Source: Clarkia xantiana subsp. parviflora | Taxonomy: Eukaryota; Streptophyta; Magnoliopsida; Myrtales; Onagraceae | NCBI GenBank assembly: GCA_036873135.1 | Contig: JAPTYO010000011.1 | Span: 1,844,298-1,908,297, forward strand | DNA length: 64,000 nucleotides | Direction of reading: 5' to 3' | In this document: positions 45,244 through 56,932 of the stretch, one piece after another | How positions within the stretch are numbered: the first letter of the stretch is position 1 | Layout of the letters: every line of letters starts with the position of its first letter | Program-made: the position numbers and the translations under genes | The notes under the pieces: generated by a model | What the model was told of the DNA's origin: nothing | The model's input: the letters and a program-made list of their open reading frames with translations, nothing else | Databases searched by the model: none

Positions 45244-45332
45244 TGAATTACCATCCAACCTAAAAATAGTTCGTATTTAGATAATTGGGTTTTAGAACTT
45301 CTACCGTCTTTTGTCGATTCTCTAGAAAGATA

Positions 45333-46458
45333 GTTTACACTATAGATTCTACAAAAATATGAAATTTATGTTCGGGTTTAGATCAATTAACACATTTGTA
45401 TTTTTTTTTTTTTTTTGCTAAATCGAAAAACATGTTCAAACAATTTTAAAAAGTACACATGAAATGATTCATATATACCATAATTTTGAATTGATTACAT
45501 GTAAACAAAAAAACTAACGTATATAATGTTCACATTATTAATTATATCATTTGTCTTCAATCTTAATTTTTTTAAAGTTATTATTTATTGTAAGCGGATG
45601 GTGTAGGTTTTTTCAAGTTTCTCAAAGCGAGTTCGAATTTTCATTCGGTACGAGTTTTTCGGGACGAATCGAGACACTTTTCGTTGGATTTCAAATTATC
45701 CGTTTTTTATACCCACCTTTACTTTATACTACACCCGACACCGACATATATAGTGTGAGCAATTATTCTATGGCACAGAGGTAATACGCGGCGCTGACAT
45801 GTTACCATTTCAGCCAATTAATATGTGACATTTGTCTATGTATCATGTAATTTCTATTATGTGTCACAAATTAATTGGCTGAAGAAGTAACGCGTCTTCG
45901 CTACGTACCGCAATAAAAAATGACTTATGCAATTGCAATGACTAAGTGAGATCTCCCATCAAAAAAATGCTGACCTCAACCGACAAAAAAATATTGATCC
46001 ACATTTTAAAATAAATTAATTAATCAGTGGATATTGGAAGGTTCGATTTGAGTTGGCTAATATCAATTTATGATCTATTGGATCGTTCACATGAACAATC
46101 CAGATTTACAATGTGTTATGGAATATAAAGTATATGAGTTTGACCTTTTTTGTTTTTATTATAATATATTACAATTATTTTCTTTTATTTATTATTTAAA
46201 TTAAAGAGCAATAACATCACATCATGTTCATAATATAATATCCTTCTTGGCTGAATTTTATATATATAAATAGTGATTAAGTAGAATTGTCACCAATTCA
46301 AAACTTCATCCCGGAAGTTCGTTGGATGTTGTTTCGTGAAAATCAAATGAAGCTGCTAGCTAGATTGTCATCCAAGCTAGAAAGATGTCGTGTTTAAATA
46401 ATTAAGTTTTAATACTCCTGTCCTCTCTTCTGTCGATTCTACAGAAATATAGTTTATG
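45333..46458. repeat. Tandem segmental duplication, unit 2
   Basis: Aligns with unit 1 (42848-45332) but lacks the solo LTR. The RNase H/TRIM segment is deleted: at about 46302-46318 AAAACTTCATC is joined straight to CCCGGAAG. The same TCATC occurs at both unit 1 break positions (near 44290 and 45190), so the deletion used microhomology. Confidence 0.8.
45781..45906. mobile_element. Small palindromic MITE, unit 2 copy
   Basis: GCGGCGCTGACATGTTACC... pairs with ...AGTAACGCGTCTTCGC around the shared TGACATTTGTCTATG centre. It corresponds to 43690-43825 in unit 1. Confidence 0.6.
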
Positions 46459-47329
46459 CAATCCGCCTTGACTTGTTTTTTAAGTGTGTTTGAATAAAGT
46501 ATTCGTTTGGTAAAAGAAAAAACTTCGTCTCTTAAGTAAAAAATTCAAAATTCACACCCAAGCCTTGCGAATAGAAAAAAAAACATGACAATTTTTTTTC
46601 ATAAAATTGTCAATTTCACCTAAAAATTGAACATTAAAAAAAAAAGTTTCTAGAAGAGTGGTGTGGAGCCATTTTCCATTGAGAATAGAGCGATTTACTT
46701 GCCCGGATGTGACCAACATTTTAGATGACGGTCCCGGCAAGATGACGAGAAGGGAGTGTGTATGAGAGCTCGAATTTGACAGACAGTTTCGTCGGAATTG
46801 ACTTCTCTAAAGTAATCACACCGAGACACCAAATTTCAACAAAAATGAAAATTGGGACAGTTCATTTTAACATTTCAAACTTCAGACACCTAATTTTAAC
46901 AGAGGTTAAACATTGGACAGTTTTTTAGTTATTAACCTAAATTCTATTGGCTATAGTTCCTATTAGTTAAGTTTGGTTCATTTTATTATTAGTCAAATCA
47001 TAATTTATATCGAATGTTCTTCAAAGGTAACCAAATGCATGATCAATCATGATCAAGATCAACTCGAACGATTGTCCGATTTTGGGAGCATCGAAGAACC
47101 AACTAGATATAATATCATCGTGGAAACATATTATTCTACTACGTAGCATTTGATATAGACACACCATGAATCCATGATCTCAATTAACAGATTGCTAAGA
47201 AGCAAGGCAATCACGTGTTGATTAGTGACTTTATTTAGTTATCAAACATGACAATATTCAAGACGCAAATATAAGTTTCATATCCTTTACAATCAACGAA
47301 AAAAAGAGAGGGTTAAAGTATAGACATCC
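46459..47329. other. Intergenic DNA with a truncated fold-back element
   Basis: 46590-46938 matches the left arm and inner part of the element at 3205-3719, in inverse orientation (phrases GACTTCTCTAAAGTAATCACAC and TTAGTTATTAACCT). The other arm is missing. The remainder has no gene. Confidence 0.55.
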
Positions 47330-47545
47330 AATTGTTAACGCATAATCTCTTTTTAACCTGTATTGCAATCCGGTTAGCACAACAATTTGCTATACCTTGC
47401 CATCTCCCATGATTCCATGTATGGTATAGCAAACCAGATCAATTTCGTCCATTCACATCCAAAAGCATATGTGCAACGGTTTCATCATTCATCACCACAA
47501 AACGGACAAGTTGCTGCCACGTTAATCCCCCTTCGACTAAGATTA

Positions 47546-48100
47546 TGTTGGAAAATATAGCACGTATAAGGGGAATTCTAAAGGAGAATTTTCTGGATCA
47601 AATGAAAGAATGTTTTTAAACCGAGTCCTGTGCTGATCACGATCTCCTTAAGACGATTTCGCCCCCGCACCGACTCATTGGTTGTGCTAGAGGATGTTAA
47701 TGGGCGATTGTCTCACAAGATAAACCGACATTCCAGTGGCAAGCTAGCACGAAGCCCCACCAATCGAACAGAACCTTGCCTGAACTCCACCAGAACAGGA
47801 CTTGCGGTCGAACACGACCTAAAAAGCTATCGACATCGTAAAAGATTCGAATCGAATTGAATTGAAAAAAAACTGAGAATAGAAACTATCTATTTATAGA
47901 GAGGTGGAAGCCTATATTAATGACATCGCAATAAATAAAATTAAATGTTCCTATTAATAAATCCGTTATGGATCATTAATTCGTCAAATTCAACGAATCT
48001 GGACGAAGACGGGACAACTCTGGCCGGGTGTACTAAGAACAACAATTTCTCATTCACCCGATCAGAAAAAATGTAATATCAATAACACATTTTTCCAACA
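47546..48100 (-). mobile_element. Solo LTR (555 bp) inside the LINE relict
   Basis: Begins TGTTGGAAAATATAG and ends ATTTTTCCAACA on the plus strand. The 10-bp inverted ends TGTTGGAAAA/TTTTCCAACA are typical of Copia LTRs. It has a perfect 5-bp target duplication GATTA (47541-47545 and 48101-48105). A CTATAAATAG box on the minus strand near 47889-47898 suggests minus orientation. Removing the insert restores the LINE zf-RVT frame across the junction. Confidence 0.88.
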
Positions 48101-48285
48101 GATTATAGTTAACAACTAGGGCATTAGCATTTAATTTCCACATAAACGTACGAACCTTCGGTATTGCGCTCATCGACCATATTTCCTTCCACTTGAGAGG
48201 TAGGCAACCATGGATGGGTTACATGGGAATTGTCTCTATTTCATCATCATTACATGTAAGTTGGCTTTGAGCTTTTATTAGCCGA

Positions 48286-48408
48286 CACCGAGCCACCAGC
48301 TCCTGCCCCTTCACTCTCTCATATTGCTGTGATGTGGGACCCAATTTGTTGGGTCCCACCTCACAATAATGTGAGAGGATGAGGGGTAGCAGCTGGTGGC
48401 ACCGAGCC
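48286..48408. mobile_element. Hairpin MITE in the LINE relict
   Basis: A near-perfect palindrome, ACCAGCTCCTGCCCCTTCAC... against ...GAGGGGTAGCAGCTGGT, of about 105 bp. It is flanked by the direct repeat CACCGAGCC (48286-48294 and 48400-48408), a 9-bp duplication. Without it the LINE frame reads through. Confidence 0.75.
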
Positions 48409-48499
48409 ACTGGAGATTTTTTCCCTGACTTTGAGAATGACCATATATACTTGTCGTCTTCAGTGGGCTCCATTGGCAATGGGATTCTTGTGATAGCTT

Positions 48500-48665
48500 C
48501 CATCTGATGTGTCGTAATAGAATTTTGGATGGGTGATAGTTGTTAGAAAATAAGATGTGTGCTTTAACCAACTGTCCTATATATAAATCCGAACTTGTGG
48601 GTGAAGGCATTCAACGCACACTAACCGCTTGACCAACCGTCCTAAAACTTAAGGTGATAGGTGAA
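48500..48665 (-). mobile_element. SINE-like tRNA-derived repeat, minus strand
   Basis: On the minus strand, CACCCACAAGTTCGGATTTA then ACAGTTGGTTAAAGCACACA aligns with the repeat at 28024-28140. Upstream lies a second A-box-like motif, TTGGTCAAGCGGTTAG, so this copy looks dimeric. Confidence 0.5.
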
Positions 48666-49280
48666 TGCATGGTTTAGTCTTTATATTTCAACAATAGTTC
48701 CCAGTGAGGCCCCGCTACAATAATGAGATCTTCAACACGACATGAGGCCTGGTCCTGCATGAGAGGACGTGAAACATCCGACCGGAGTTTAGGTAACCCA
48801 GGAATCCATTGGTCCTCAAATACGTTAATACTTTATCCGTTCCCAATTTTCCATATACCGTTCTCCAACAAAACATCTCGACCCGCTAGCAAGCTTGTCC
48901 ATGCCCAAGACGCACTTGCTCCCTTTTTAGCTTCCTTGATAGAACATCTCGGGAAGTATATTGCTTTCATAGTCCTTCCCCAAAATGAGTTCGGATTTTG
49001 GACTAACCTCCATGCCATCTGCGTAAATAAAGCCATGTTGAAAGCTTGCAGTTCTTTAAAGCCAAGTCCTCCGCAGCTCTTAGGCTTCGCAAGCGTAGTC
49101 CAACTTTTCCAATGAAGCTTCCTTTCCCCCAGTCATTGACCCTACCAAAATCGGGCTATCATGGCATTAAGCTTCGCACACCACGTTTTAGGCGGAAGGA
49201 AAATACTCATAGTATATATGCGAATGGCCATAACAACCGATTTTATGAGTACCTCTTTACCCGCATTGTTTAAAAAACTC

Positions 49281-50001
49281 GACCTCCATTCTTGGATAGT
49301 TGAATAGTTGATTGTATAGTTTCACCATATTATATAGTTTCCTTAGTTGATTTTGTAGATGACCATGTTGTAATTGAATGCCTCAAATGAAACCACAATA
49401 TCTGATGTTCTACTTTTAAGATTTGACTAACACTGATAAGTTTGCAACTAAACTCATTTCTTGTGTGTTATTGGTTATGAACTATTACATCAGAAAGCTA
49501 CAAGACTATAATTTAGATTACAAGCCAAAAGGTTGTTTTTATTTCTCATGTAGTAACTTAAAATTGATCTGTTTGCTCATATGTTTATTTGCACTACAAG
49601 AATTTTTTTTTTTGTAAATAGTACTTTTTAACCACTAATCTCTTAGAATTTCTAAAAAATTTATTAAGTTTTAAGATTTTTTTTTTATAGATATCAAAAT
49701 TTTATAGGGATTTTTTGCTCATAATTTTGAATTTATTTAGTTAGTCTTTGTAAGAAGAAATTTCTTGTAATATTGTATTTATAAAAAAAAAATCTCAACA
49801 TTTGCTTTACAAATAGGTTCATTTCCTTCATAAATAGATCAATCACAAACAAAGTAGATTTTTTGATGGGTTAGGTATTTTTTTTTTTAATAAATCTCAT
49901 GTACTAATTTGTCAAACATTACTTCTTATAAATACTTGGAATATTTTAATCCCCTTATTAATTTAAGGATGATCCAAATTCGTGTAATACAGTAATACTG
50001 C

Positions 50002-50033
<32 letters not shown>

Positions 50034-50506
50034 TTTTCTAGAAATGCATATAAGTTGGGCTTCCAAGAATTTCATGGCAAGATGGGCCGTTAGTATTCAC
50101 AGTAATTAATTATATTCTTTTTGGCCATATAGTAGTTAATGATATGACTCATATTTTTTTTCATTGATTTAGGTATTTGTTTTGTGTTCTTACAGCATAT
50201 TTGTAATCGTATAATTATATTTAATATAATTTCATTCGTAAATCATCAATTGCTTTATACAGAATATAATTTATAATTATTCATATTTTACTCTTAAATT
50301 ATATTGTTTATTTTATTTTTCAAAATATAAAATTTTTTTTTATAGATTTATTAAAAAAATCATTAAAAAATATTTACAATAGTTTTATGTATAAAAAAAA
50401 CTGAAAAATATAATTTCATTCCTTATTAACTGTTTCTATTTTCTATTAATTATTCCCTATTATTTCAATTAATGACACATTATATCTTATACCTCAATTG
50501 TGTTAC
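49281..50506. other. AT-rich intergenic DNA
   Basis: A CACTA-like fragment starts CACTACAAGAATTTT at 49592 and fades near 49868. An (AAT)n microsatellite lies at about 50004-50032. No gene is seen. Confidence 0.5.
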
Positions 50507-50511
50507 CTTAC

Positions 50512-50929
50512 TGATGCAGCGTGATGGTGGGATAGGAGCGCAGAAATTCGTTAATCTATGAATACCGAAAATCAAACACAGGATTGAGGAAAAAAATCTT
50601 GATTTTCTGATTTATCAATAACTGAATGTAAAATTCGGCCAACAATGTCTTAAATAGAAAACCATAATCTATGAAATAACCGAAAATAACGAACAAGTCC
50701 CGAATAAATTGAAAACTATAAAAAAGACCCGAAATAACAAAAAACGCGATTTTGATCCCTCAGATGATGGAATTTGGCCAAAAAGCAGCGCTGTACACGG
50801 CTGTGACTTTGAACCGGAACGCTGTTTCCGCCCGAAAAACACTAATCACACGCCAAAATCCGATCGTTCGCCAGAAAAACACTATTCACGGCAAAAAATC
50901 TTCGAAACTACTTGGTTCCGCCTGCATAA
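50512..50929 (+). mobile_element. Solo-LTR-like element, TGATGCAG family, copy 7
   Basis: 418-bp element, TGATGCAGCGTGATGGTG...GGTTCCGCCTGCATAA. The last bases carry one change from CTGCATCA. It has a perfect 5-bp target duplication CTTAC (50507-50511 and 50930-50934). It is very close to copy 3 at 9355-9786 over its whole length. Confidence 0.9.
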
Positions 50930-50934
50930 CTTAC

Positions 50935-51604
50935 TAATTTTTTTTTTTAAAGAAATGTTCAAAAAATCAGCAACACCACTACAAATATGAGGTTTATATA
51001 TTCCTATTCACTTGTCACTTAGAAGTTAGAAGATTGATTTGGTTGCTCCTTTTTATCTTTAAGATAGTTTGGTTGACCCGCGTACCAGTCTCGATTTTGA
51101 CCCGTCGACATGTGACTCTTAATTCGCGGGATGGGTCCGGGTTTGGGGTCAACCCGCCCCACCGATCCGCTCTGCTCTGCACGTGTTTATATATATATAT
51201 ATAATATAAGTGTAATATAATACATAGTTATAATAAGCAGAATTCTAATGAATTTGGTGACTTGTATTTGATTTTGTAGTTAAATTTATAATTTGTGATT
51301 CGAATTTTGAGTTGAATTTGTATATTGTAAATATAAAATTTTAAGTTGGCCAAAAAATTAATAATATAGAATTTAGGGTTTAGAATTATTAATAATAGAT
51401 TATGTAACTCTAGTTATATTTCCATTCACTTGTCATTTAGAAGATTGATTTGGTTGCTCCTTTTTATCTTTATGATAATTGGTTTGGTGAGTATTTTCCA
51501 TCAACCAATAACTAATTCAGGTTGCTCCATCTTTATGATCTCTTTATAGAGGCCTCCAAATAAAAAATGTGGTAGTTATTAATATTATTATATTATACCT
51601 TATT
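50935..51604. other. Intergenic DNA with a direct duplication
   Basis: A phrase of about 70 bp, GAAGATTGATTTGGTTGCTC followed by CTTTTTATCTTTA, is present at 51025-51070 and again at 51440-51480. Between them lies a GC-richer hAT-like tail (GACCCGCGTACCAG...). ATGGT at 51605-51609 is the expected left target duplication of the gypsy element that follows. Confidence 0.5.
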
Positions 51605-51609
51605 ATGGT

Positions 51610-53063
51610 TGTAAACACCCGATTTTGGACGTTGGTCGATAATACCATGATGCGTAGAATCGAGCCGGCAATAATCGACATGAAAAATATTTGAGCGTAG
51701 CCGAACCCGAATGTCATGCAAGGTGTAACGGTCGAGCACGATATTACAAGTCTTACGTCTTATATGTGTGTATATACATACACATGTATATGGATACATT
51801 GGATACCATTATGTACTCTCCATACAAAATCAATCATTGCACAAGCTAAGGAGTAATCTGCCATCTTTGGAGTGGTTTTCCTTATGCATTTATGGATCAA
51901 AGACATTTTGGCAAGATTTGTGCAGAAGGAAATCTCACATTGTCAACATATGTGAGCTATGCCTAGACTAGGAGCCAATTTGTCAAAAGGTGATGAAGAA
52001 AAATCTGCACTTCAATGATTATGGAGGGCTATAAATAAAGTGCATTCTTGAGCTGAAGAGGATGCTGCAAGGAGAGCTTACGGGAAAGAATGATATAATA
52101 CATTGCTTCATTCTCATAGTCTACATTCATATATATGAGTAAAAGAGAGTGATAATTCTGGTTTAGTTTCAACAATCCTCATCTCAATCCGACCACGGTG
52201 TTTCCAAAGTCAAACCTCGAGAAACCCTCGAGAAGGTATAATTAGTTGTAAAACTCTCTTAGGCATCGTTTTAATTTTAATTGTCCATTCCAAATGATTT
52301 AAGATGTAAGCTATTATATGATGTATGATTTTAGGCAAAATCTCGTTAACCCAAGAAATGATCTCATTTAATTTTTTAACATACGTAAATTGAACCCATT
52401 TTACTAAACCATAAACCGCATTATCTGATATAAGATCAATACACGTCCTGCATGTATAAGTAATACGTATATGATATATATTAGTTTAAATTATGTGAAC
52501 ATATCGAAACCTATTGAAGGATAACTGCATGAAGTAGAATCTTTTGCATGTAATTAAGCAATATACTATTATTTTTTTCAACCATTAATTTAGTCCATGC
52601 TTTAGGGAATGAACACCCATTATAAATGCATGATTACGTCTTCCTCTACTGATTAGAGATAGGTAATTACACTAGTAAATACATAATGTTTTATTTTGGA
52701 ATGTTAACAGTCGATTAGCTTGTAAATCACTACTCGGGTAAAAGCGAAGCATAACGAAAAAAAGACAAACTAAAGTACCGAAAGGGCGGATTTTTAGCTT
52801 TCGAGCTTTTAAAACGTAACCAAACCCCCGAACTCGAACATCTGGACGCAGACCATTCAAAGCCCTAGGATTTCAGTATCATGTACCCTAGGCAATTTTA
52901 GGATCCCGATTAGCCTTTAATTAATCGGTGGCGACTCTTTCTATTTTTCCCGGCTCGGTTGATTTTTCCGTATTCGACCGAACCCGCCGTTCGCCGATCC
53001 ATAAAAACATTTTCCAAAACCCGCTCTATTTCTGAGAGCGTTGGCCGGATTTGACGTGCGACA
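51610..53063 (+). repeat. 5' LTR of the Ogre-like element
   Basis: 1454 bp from TGTAAACACCCGATTTTGG to TTGACGTGCGACA, with TG...CA ends. A TATAAATA box at 52030-52037 is a likely U3 promoter. The left boundary is fixed by alignment with the 3' LTR. The right boundary is fixed by the primer binding site three bases downstream. Confidence 0.88.
52030..52037 (+). promoter_or_regulatory. LTR TATA box
   Basis: TATAAATA in the 5' LTR, conserved in the 3' LTR at 63814-63821. Transcription would start shortly downstream. Confidence 0.55.
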
Positions 53064-53066
53064 TTT

Positions 53067-53084
53067 TGGCGACTCTGCTGGGGA
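53067..53084 (+). promoter_or_regulatory. Primer binding site, tRNA-Arg type
   Basis: TGGCGACTCTGCTGGGGA, separated from the LTR by TTT. It is complementary to the 3' end of a plant tRNA-Arg, the primer reported for Ogre-like elements. Confidence 0.8.
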
Positions 53085-53677
53085 GACAGTGTTTAGAGGG
53101 TTTAGGCTTATTGTGTTTGTCTTAACTTGTTTAACTGTTTTTTTTACCCTATCCGTTTTGACTGTTTGTTCAGCTTTTATTGAAATGATTTAAATACTTT
53201 TAACTGTTATGTTGCACACACCACGTCGGACTACTATTCCACGCCCAAAACCAGGGGCATTTAGAAACCTAGGGGGTTGAGTAAGAGAATACGGCTAGTA
53301 GCGGTCACAACCGCCGGCACGTCTCGGAAAGCCAAACTCGATGATCGAAAAGGGCCCGCGATCCCCTTAATGGGGTAGGGTACCTTTCGATTCGAGAACT
53401 TTTAAAACTCACCTTGATAGACCAAACCTCTACACAGGGAGAATCATTTAGCGTTTGTTTGACATTCAACGTTTGTTTGACATTCAGCTCCTTGTTTATT
53501 CGGCTCCTTATTTATTTGGATTTTTGTTTCGGCCCTTAGATCCCACCATGTATAGAAGAGTGCGTTTTTATGTATTTTTTTATTCACGTATCAAAACCAT
53601 GTAAATGTAAAAAAAAAAAAAAAAAAAAAAAAACAAACGTAGATGAATGTTAGGATTCCATTTCTGCATTGCATTTT

Positions 53678-53708
<31 letters not shown>

Positions 53709-53768
53709 CGGGTCTGTTCATTCCATTTATTGGTCCTTAATATGTTTCACTCCCCATCTTTGGTAAGG
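53085..53768 (+). other. Ogre-like 5' untranslated region
   Basis: Non-coding leader between PBS and ORF1. It contains two long poly-A tracts (about 53609-53632 and 53682-53707), which are potential sites of assembly error or slippage. Confidence 0.6.
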
Positions 53769-55345
53769 ATGGAGCCGTCGGTCATTCGACCTCGCGTCAT
53801 CGTCATATCACCGCCAAAAAATGAGATTAATCGAATCTGGAAAGACCTGCCTGAAGCAGAGCAAGATTATGTGTATGGATATTTGGTGACGTCCCACGGC
53901 TAGCCGACTATCATGTCCATTGGCCTCTAATCATTGCACTTGCTGATTTTTGGGACACTGAAAAGGCAGTATTTGTGATCAACGACATCGAGCTCGCCCC
54001 CACACTTGAAGAGTATGCTCAACTCGTTCAAGGTCCAGGTTTGGATAAAGACATTGTCCGTCCGAATCTCAACAAAACTGATGCTAGTATCCTTTCTGAT
54101 TTGCTTCACATTGACAGGGGTAACGCAACCGAAGAGCTCATGTTAAAAGGAAGGTCTGGTCTGTCAATTAAACTCCTATTAAAATGGATTGACTTTACGA
54201 AAGCCGCAAACAAAAATGTTAGGGGAGTAACTCATGCCTTTATTTTACTAGTTTTTGGGACCCTACTATTCCCCCGCTCCCAAGATCTGATAGATTCAGC
54301 TTTAGCAAATGTCGTTTTCCAAGTAATTAGAGGGAAAAGTATCGTCGTAGCACTCCTATGTGAAACTTTTACTTCTCTAAACATTTTAAAGATCAATGGG
54401 AAAAGGGGTTTAAGAGCAAGCCCTGCACTGCTAGAAATCTGGTTTTTAACACACTTAAAAGAATTTGGCGCGAGTTTTCCCAAAACATACTTTTTGAAAG
54501 ATAAGAAAACAATTACTAGGATGACAGAACGTTCCATCTTTGAAGCTGAGAATTGGAATGCCAAAAAATGGAAAGAAAGTCTTTTGAAACTTACACACAA
54601 GGATGTGGTATGGAAAGCACACTGGTTTGCTCTTCGTTCCCCTATCCTTAGATGTTATGATTTTGGAGGTGTTCCACTTCTTAGTCACATGGGCTCTACT
54701 GTTGCATATCCTGCTCGCGTAACCCGACAGTTTGGAGGATTCCAAGAAATCCCGACGCTCCCCGATTCAAATCCTTTCAAGCATGATTGGCACGACAAGA
54801 CTATCAACACGAAGTCCATTTTATGCTCCATCAAGCACATACTGAAAGTATGGGAAACGCGAGTCATTCATGATTTGCATATACCAGATGACCCGACCAA
54901 TGAGGAGCGAGAATACCGTGCTACTGTAGCATACATCTATAGGTTTCACTATACGCCAGTGTGCACACCCTTCAACCCAGAGGAAATAATCGGGGGAAAA
55001 CCTGAAAATCCGTCTGCATCTCACGAGGATATCTACGAAACCATGAAAGCCAGAGTGGAACTTCAGAGCATCGCTTGGGCCAAAAAGCAGACTAGGTTTG
55101 AACAAGAGCTGCAACGACTCCACGATGAGCTGCGATGTGTCCAACGTAAAGTCAGGAATCGAGACCGGGCTTGGGAAAAATACAAGGGCAAAGTGACTGA
55201 ATTGAGTAGCACCCTTGATAAGTTCAAACGAAGGACGAGGAGAGTGAAAAGATTTTCAAAATGCATATCCTCGGCCTTTATTCGAACCAAGGAGCAAGCA
55301 ATTGATGCACTTAACGAGCTCCAATCCCGTGTGAAACATCTCTAG
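53769..55345 (+). pseudogene. ORF1 of the Ogre-like element (DUF7745-like), frameshifted
   Basis: The start at 53769 gives MEPSVIRPRVIVISPPKNE and runs to a stop at 53901. The homologous sequence continues in another frame, DYHVHWPLIIALADFWD then ELAPTLEEYAQLVQGPG, to 55345. The phase change corresponds to one missing base between about 53880 and 53905. The main 456-residue frame carries the ALADFWD and LAPTLEEY signatures of the plant DUF7745 family and ends in a basic coiled-coil-like tail (QTRFEQELQRLHDELRCV). Extra ORFs before gag are characteristic of Ogre elements; their function is unknown. Confidence 0.75.
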
Positions 55346-55567
55346 GATCAGACTTCGATTAACTAAATCTTTTGTAATCCCTATTTGTACACTTACTATG
55401 TAATCGAAGTAAAAAAAAATGGAATGGACAGTCATGCATAATTTTCAAAACAAAACATGCATAATTCACTATGTCTTCTTTCATCTTATTCTAGTGTTTG
55501 ATTAATGAAGGTACATCTGGCAAGGAAAAGCCCCATACGCACTCGTGGATTTGTTTTAAAGGAACGA

Positions 55568-56930
55568 ATGGATCAGCACGACCAGAGTCCCCCACCAGGA
55601 TTCCCAGAGCCTATACATCGTCCAATTGCCCCACCAACTCAGGGGAATGAAGAAAGGATCGTCCAGCTGGAGCAAACCGTGAAGGCCATGAGCGCACCCA
55701 CGGAACAGTCCATCGCTAGCATGACCACCCAGGTCGAGCGAATTCTTGCTCTCTTTGGCCCCCACGTGGCCGCCACTGTCTCCCCGGCATCAACCTCTCG
55801 AGTTGTGCCACCACCTGCGGCCCCTCATATAGGGAATAATTTTGTCCCAGATCAAGTTCCGCCCCCTGTTCATGTATTCCCCGACCAGACTCTGCCTCTT
55901 GTCCATGACCACCCGGGTCAGATTCCACTCCATGGAAATCCCGACCAACCACCACTGCCTGGTCATTCCCGACCAAGCTCCACCACCCACATATGTCCAT
56001 GTCAACCAAGCTCCACCAGCCCTATACGGCCTTCCAGATCATACATCTGGAAATGCAAACTCCATTACCATCACACCGGTTGAAACTGAGCAAAACAAGC
56101 GCCTGAAGCAAATCGAGGAGAAAATGAGGTCCATCCAGGGAACAGACCGACTTGGAGATCTCAACTTTTCAGACTTGGCTTTATTCCAAGAAATCCCCAT
56201 GCCCAAGAAGTTCAAGGTGCCAGATTTTGAAAAATACGATGGGACAGGGCACCCGGTGGTCCATCTTAAGATTTACATGGCGAAGATGTCACCGTACCAG
56301 CAATATACCAAGTTAATGGTTCAAACATTCCAAGAGAGTCTAAAAGGGGAAGCTCTGGTCTGGTTTGCTGGGTTAAAAACAGATCAAGTCCCCAACATGG
56401 AAGAGCTAGCCAAGCTATTCCATCGCCAGTACAAGCACAACCTGGACAATGCTCCAACTCGACTTGATCTTCAAGCAATGGAAATGAAAGAAGGCCAGTC
56501 ATTCAAAGATTACGCAACGGAATGGAGAGGGAAAGCCAATTGCATGAACCCACCTCTCGGGCAGAATGAGGCGGTCCCGATATTTATCAGTACCTTAAAG
56601 GGTATATACTACACGCAAATGATGAGCCAGACTGCGGCAGAATTTTCAAACCTCATCATGACTGGCGAATTAATCGAACGGGGACTTCGATCGGGGAAGA
56701 TTGATGATCCACACAAAAACACGAGTGATCTCAAGAAAGCTAACACCAAGAAACCTGCACCAACAGTGGGTGCAGTTTATCCGAATCCTTATCAGGCCCC
56801 GTATGTGGCTCCGTATCAGCAGTACCAACAACCACCAGTGGCCTCGGCTCCCCAAGCTCTTCAGGCCCCGCAAGGGGCAAGATCTCAGCCTAACCCCCAG
56901 ATCCCCCCAACCGAGGTGGAAACCAAAGGA
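55568..56930 (+). pseudogene. gag polyprotein, frameshifted
   Basis: Starts MDQHDQSPPPGFPEPIHRP at 55568. A proline-rich N-terminus with DQxPPP repeats shifts frame at about 55940-55970, where the neighbouring frame continues the same repeat (IPDQAPPPTYVHVNQAPP). The Retrotrans_gag region follows, IPMPKKFKVPDFEKYDGTGH to about LFHRQYKHNLDNAPTRLDL. A second shift between about 56750 and 56930 moves to the frame of the next entry. Gag forms the particle core that holds the RNA. Confidence 0.8.
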
Positions 56931-56932
56931 GA

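Larger units (their letters stand above)
42848..45332. repeat. Tandem segmental duplication, unit 1
   Basis: Unit 1 starts ACACTATAGATTCT and aligns with 45333-46458 across shared blocks: ATGAAATTTATGTTCGG, GGTGTAGGTTTTTTCAAGTT, TTTATACTACACCCGACACC, GGATATTGGAAGGTTCGATT and CCCGGAAGTTCGTTGGA. It is longer than unit 2 because it carries a solo LTR (43004-43412), an RNase H-like segment and a TRIM (44547-45134). Confidence 0.85.
47330..49280 (-). pseudogene. L1-type LINE ORF2 C-terminal relict, interrupted three times
   Basis: Minus-strand frames encode typical C-terminal ORF2 segments of plant L1-like elements. In order from high to low coordinate these are a FLNNAGKEVLIKSVVMAIR segment, a GLGFKELQAFNMALFTQMAW segment, then SWAWTSLLAGRDVLLENGIW, then ITRIPLPMEPTEDDKYIWSF. 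Last come a WKEIWSMSAIPKVRTFMWKL segment and a zf-RVT zinc-knuckle-like RRGINVAATCPFCGDE. Frames are broken by stops and shifts. The body is interrupted by a solo LTR (47546-48100), a hairpin MITE (48286-48408) and a SINE-like repeat (about 48500-48665). The N-terminal RT core and 3' end are missing. It is an old, inactive copy. Confidence 0.8.
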
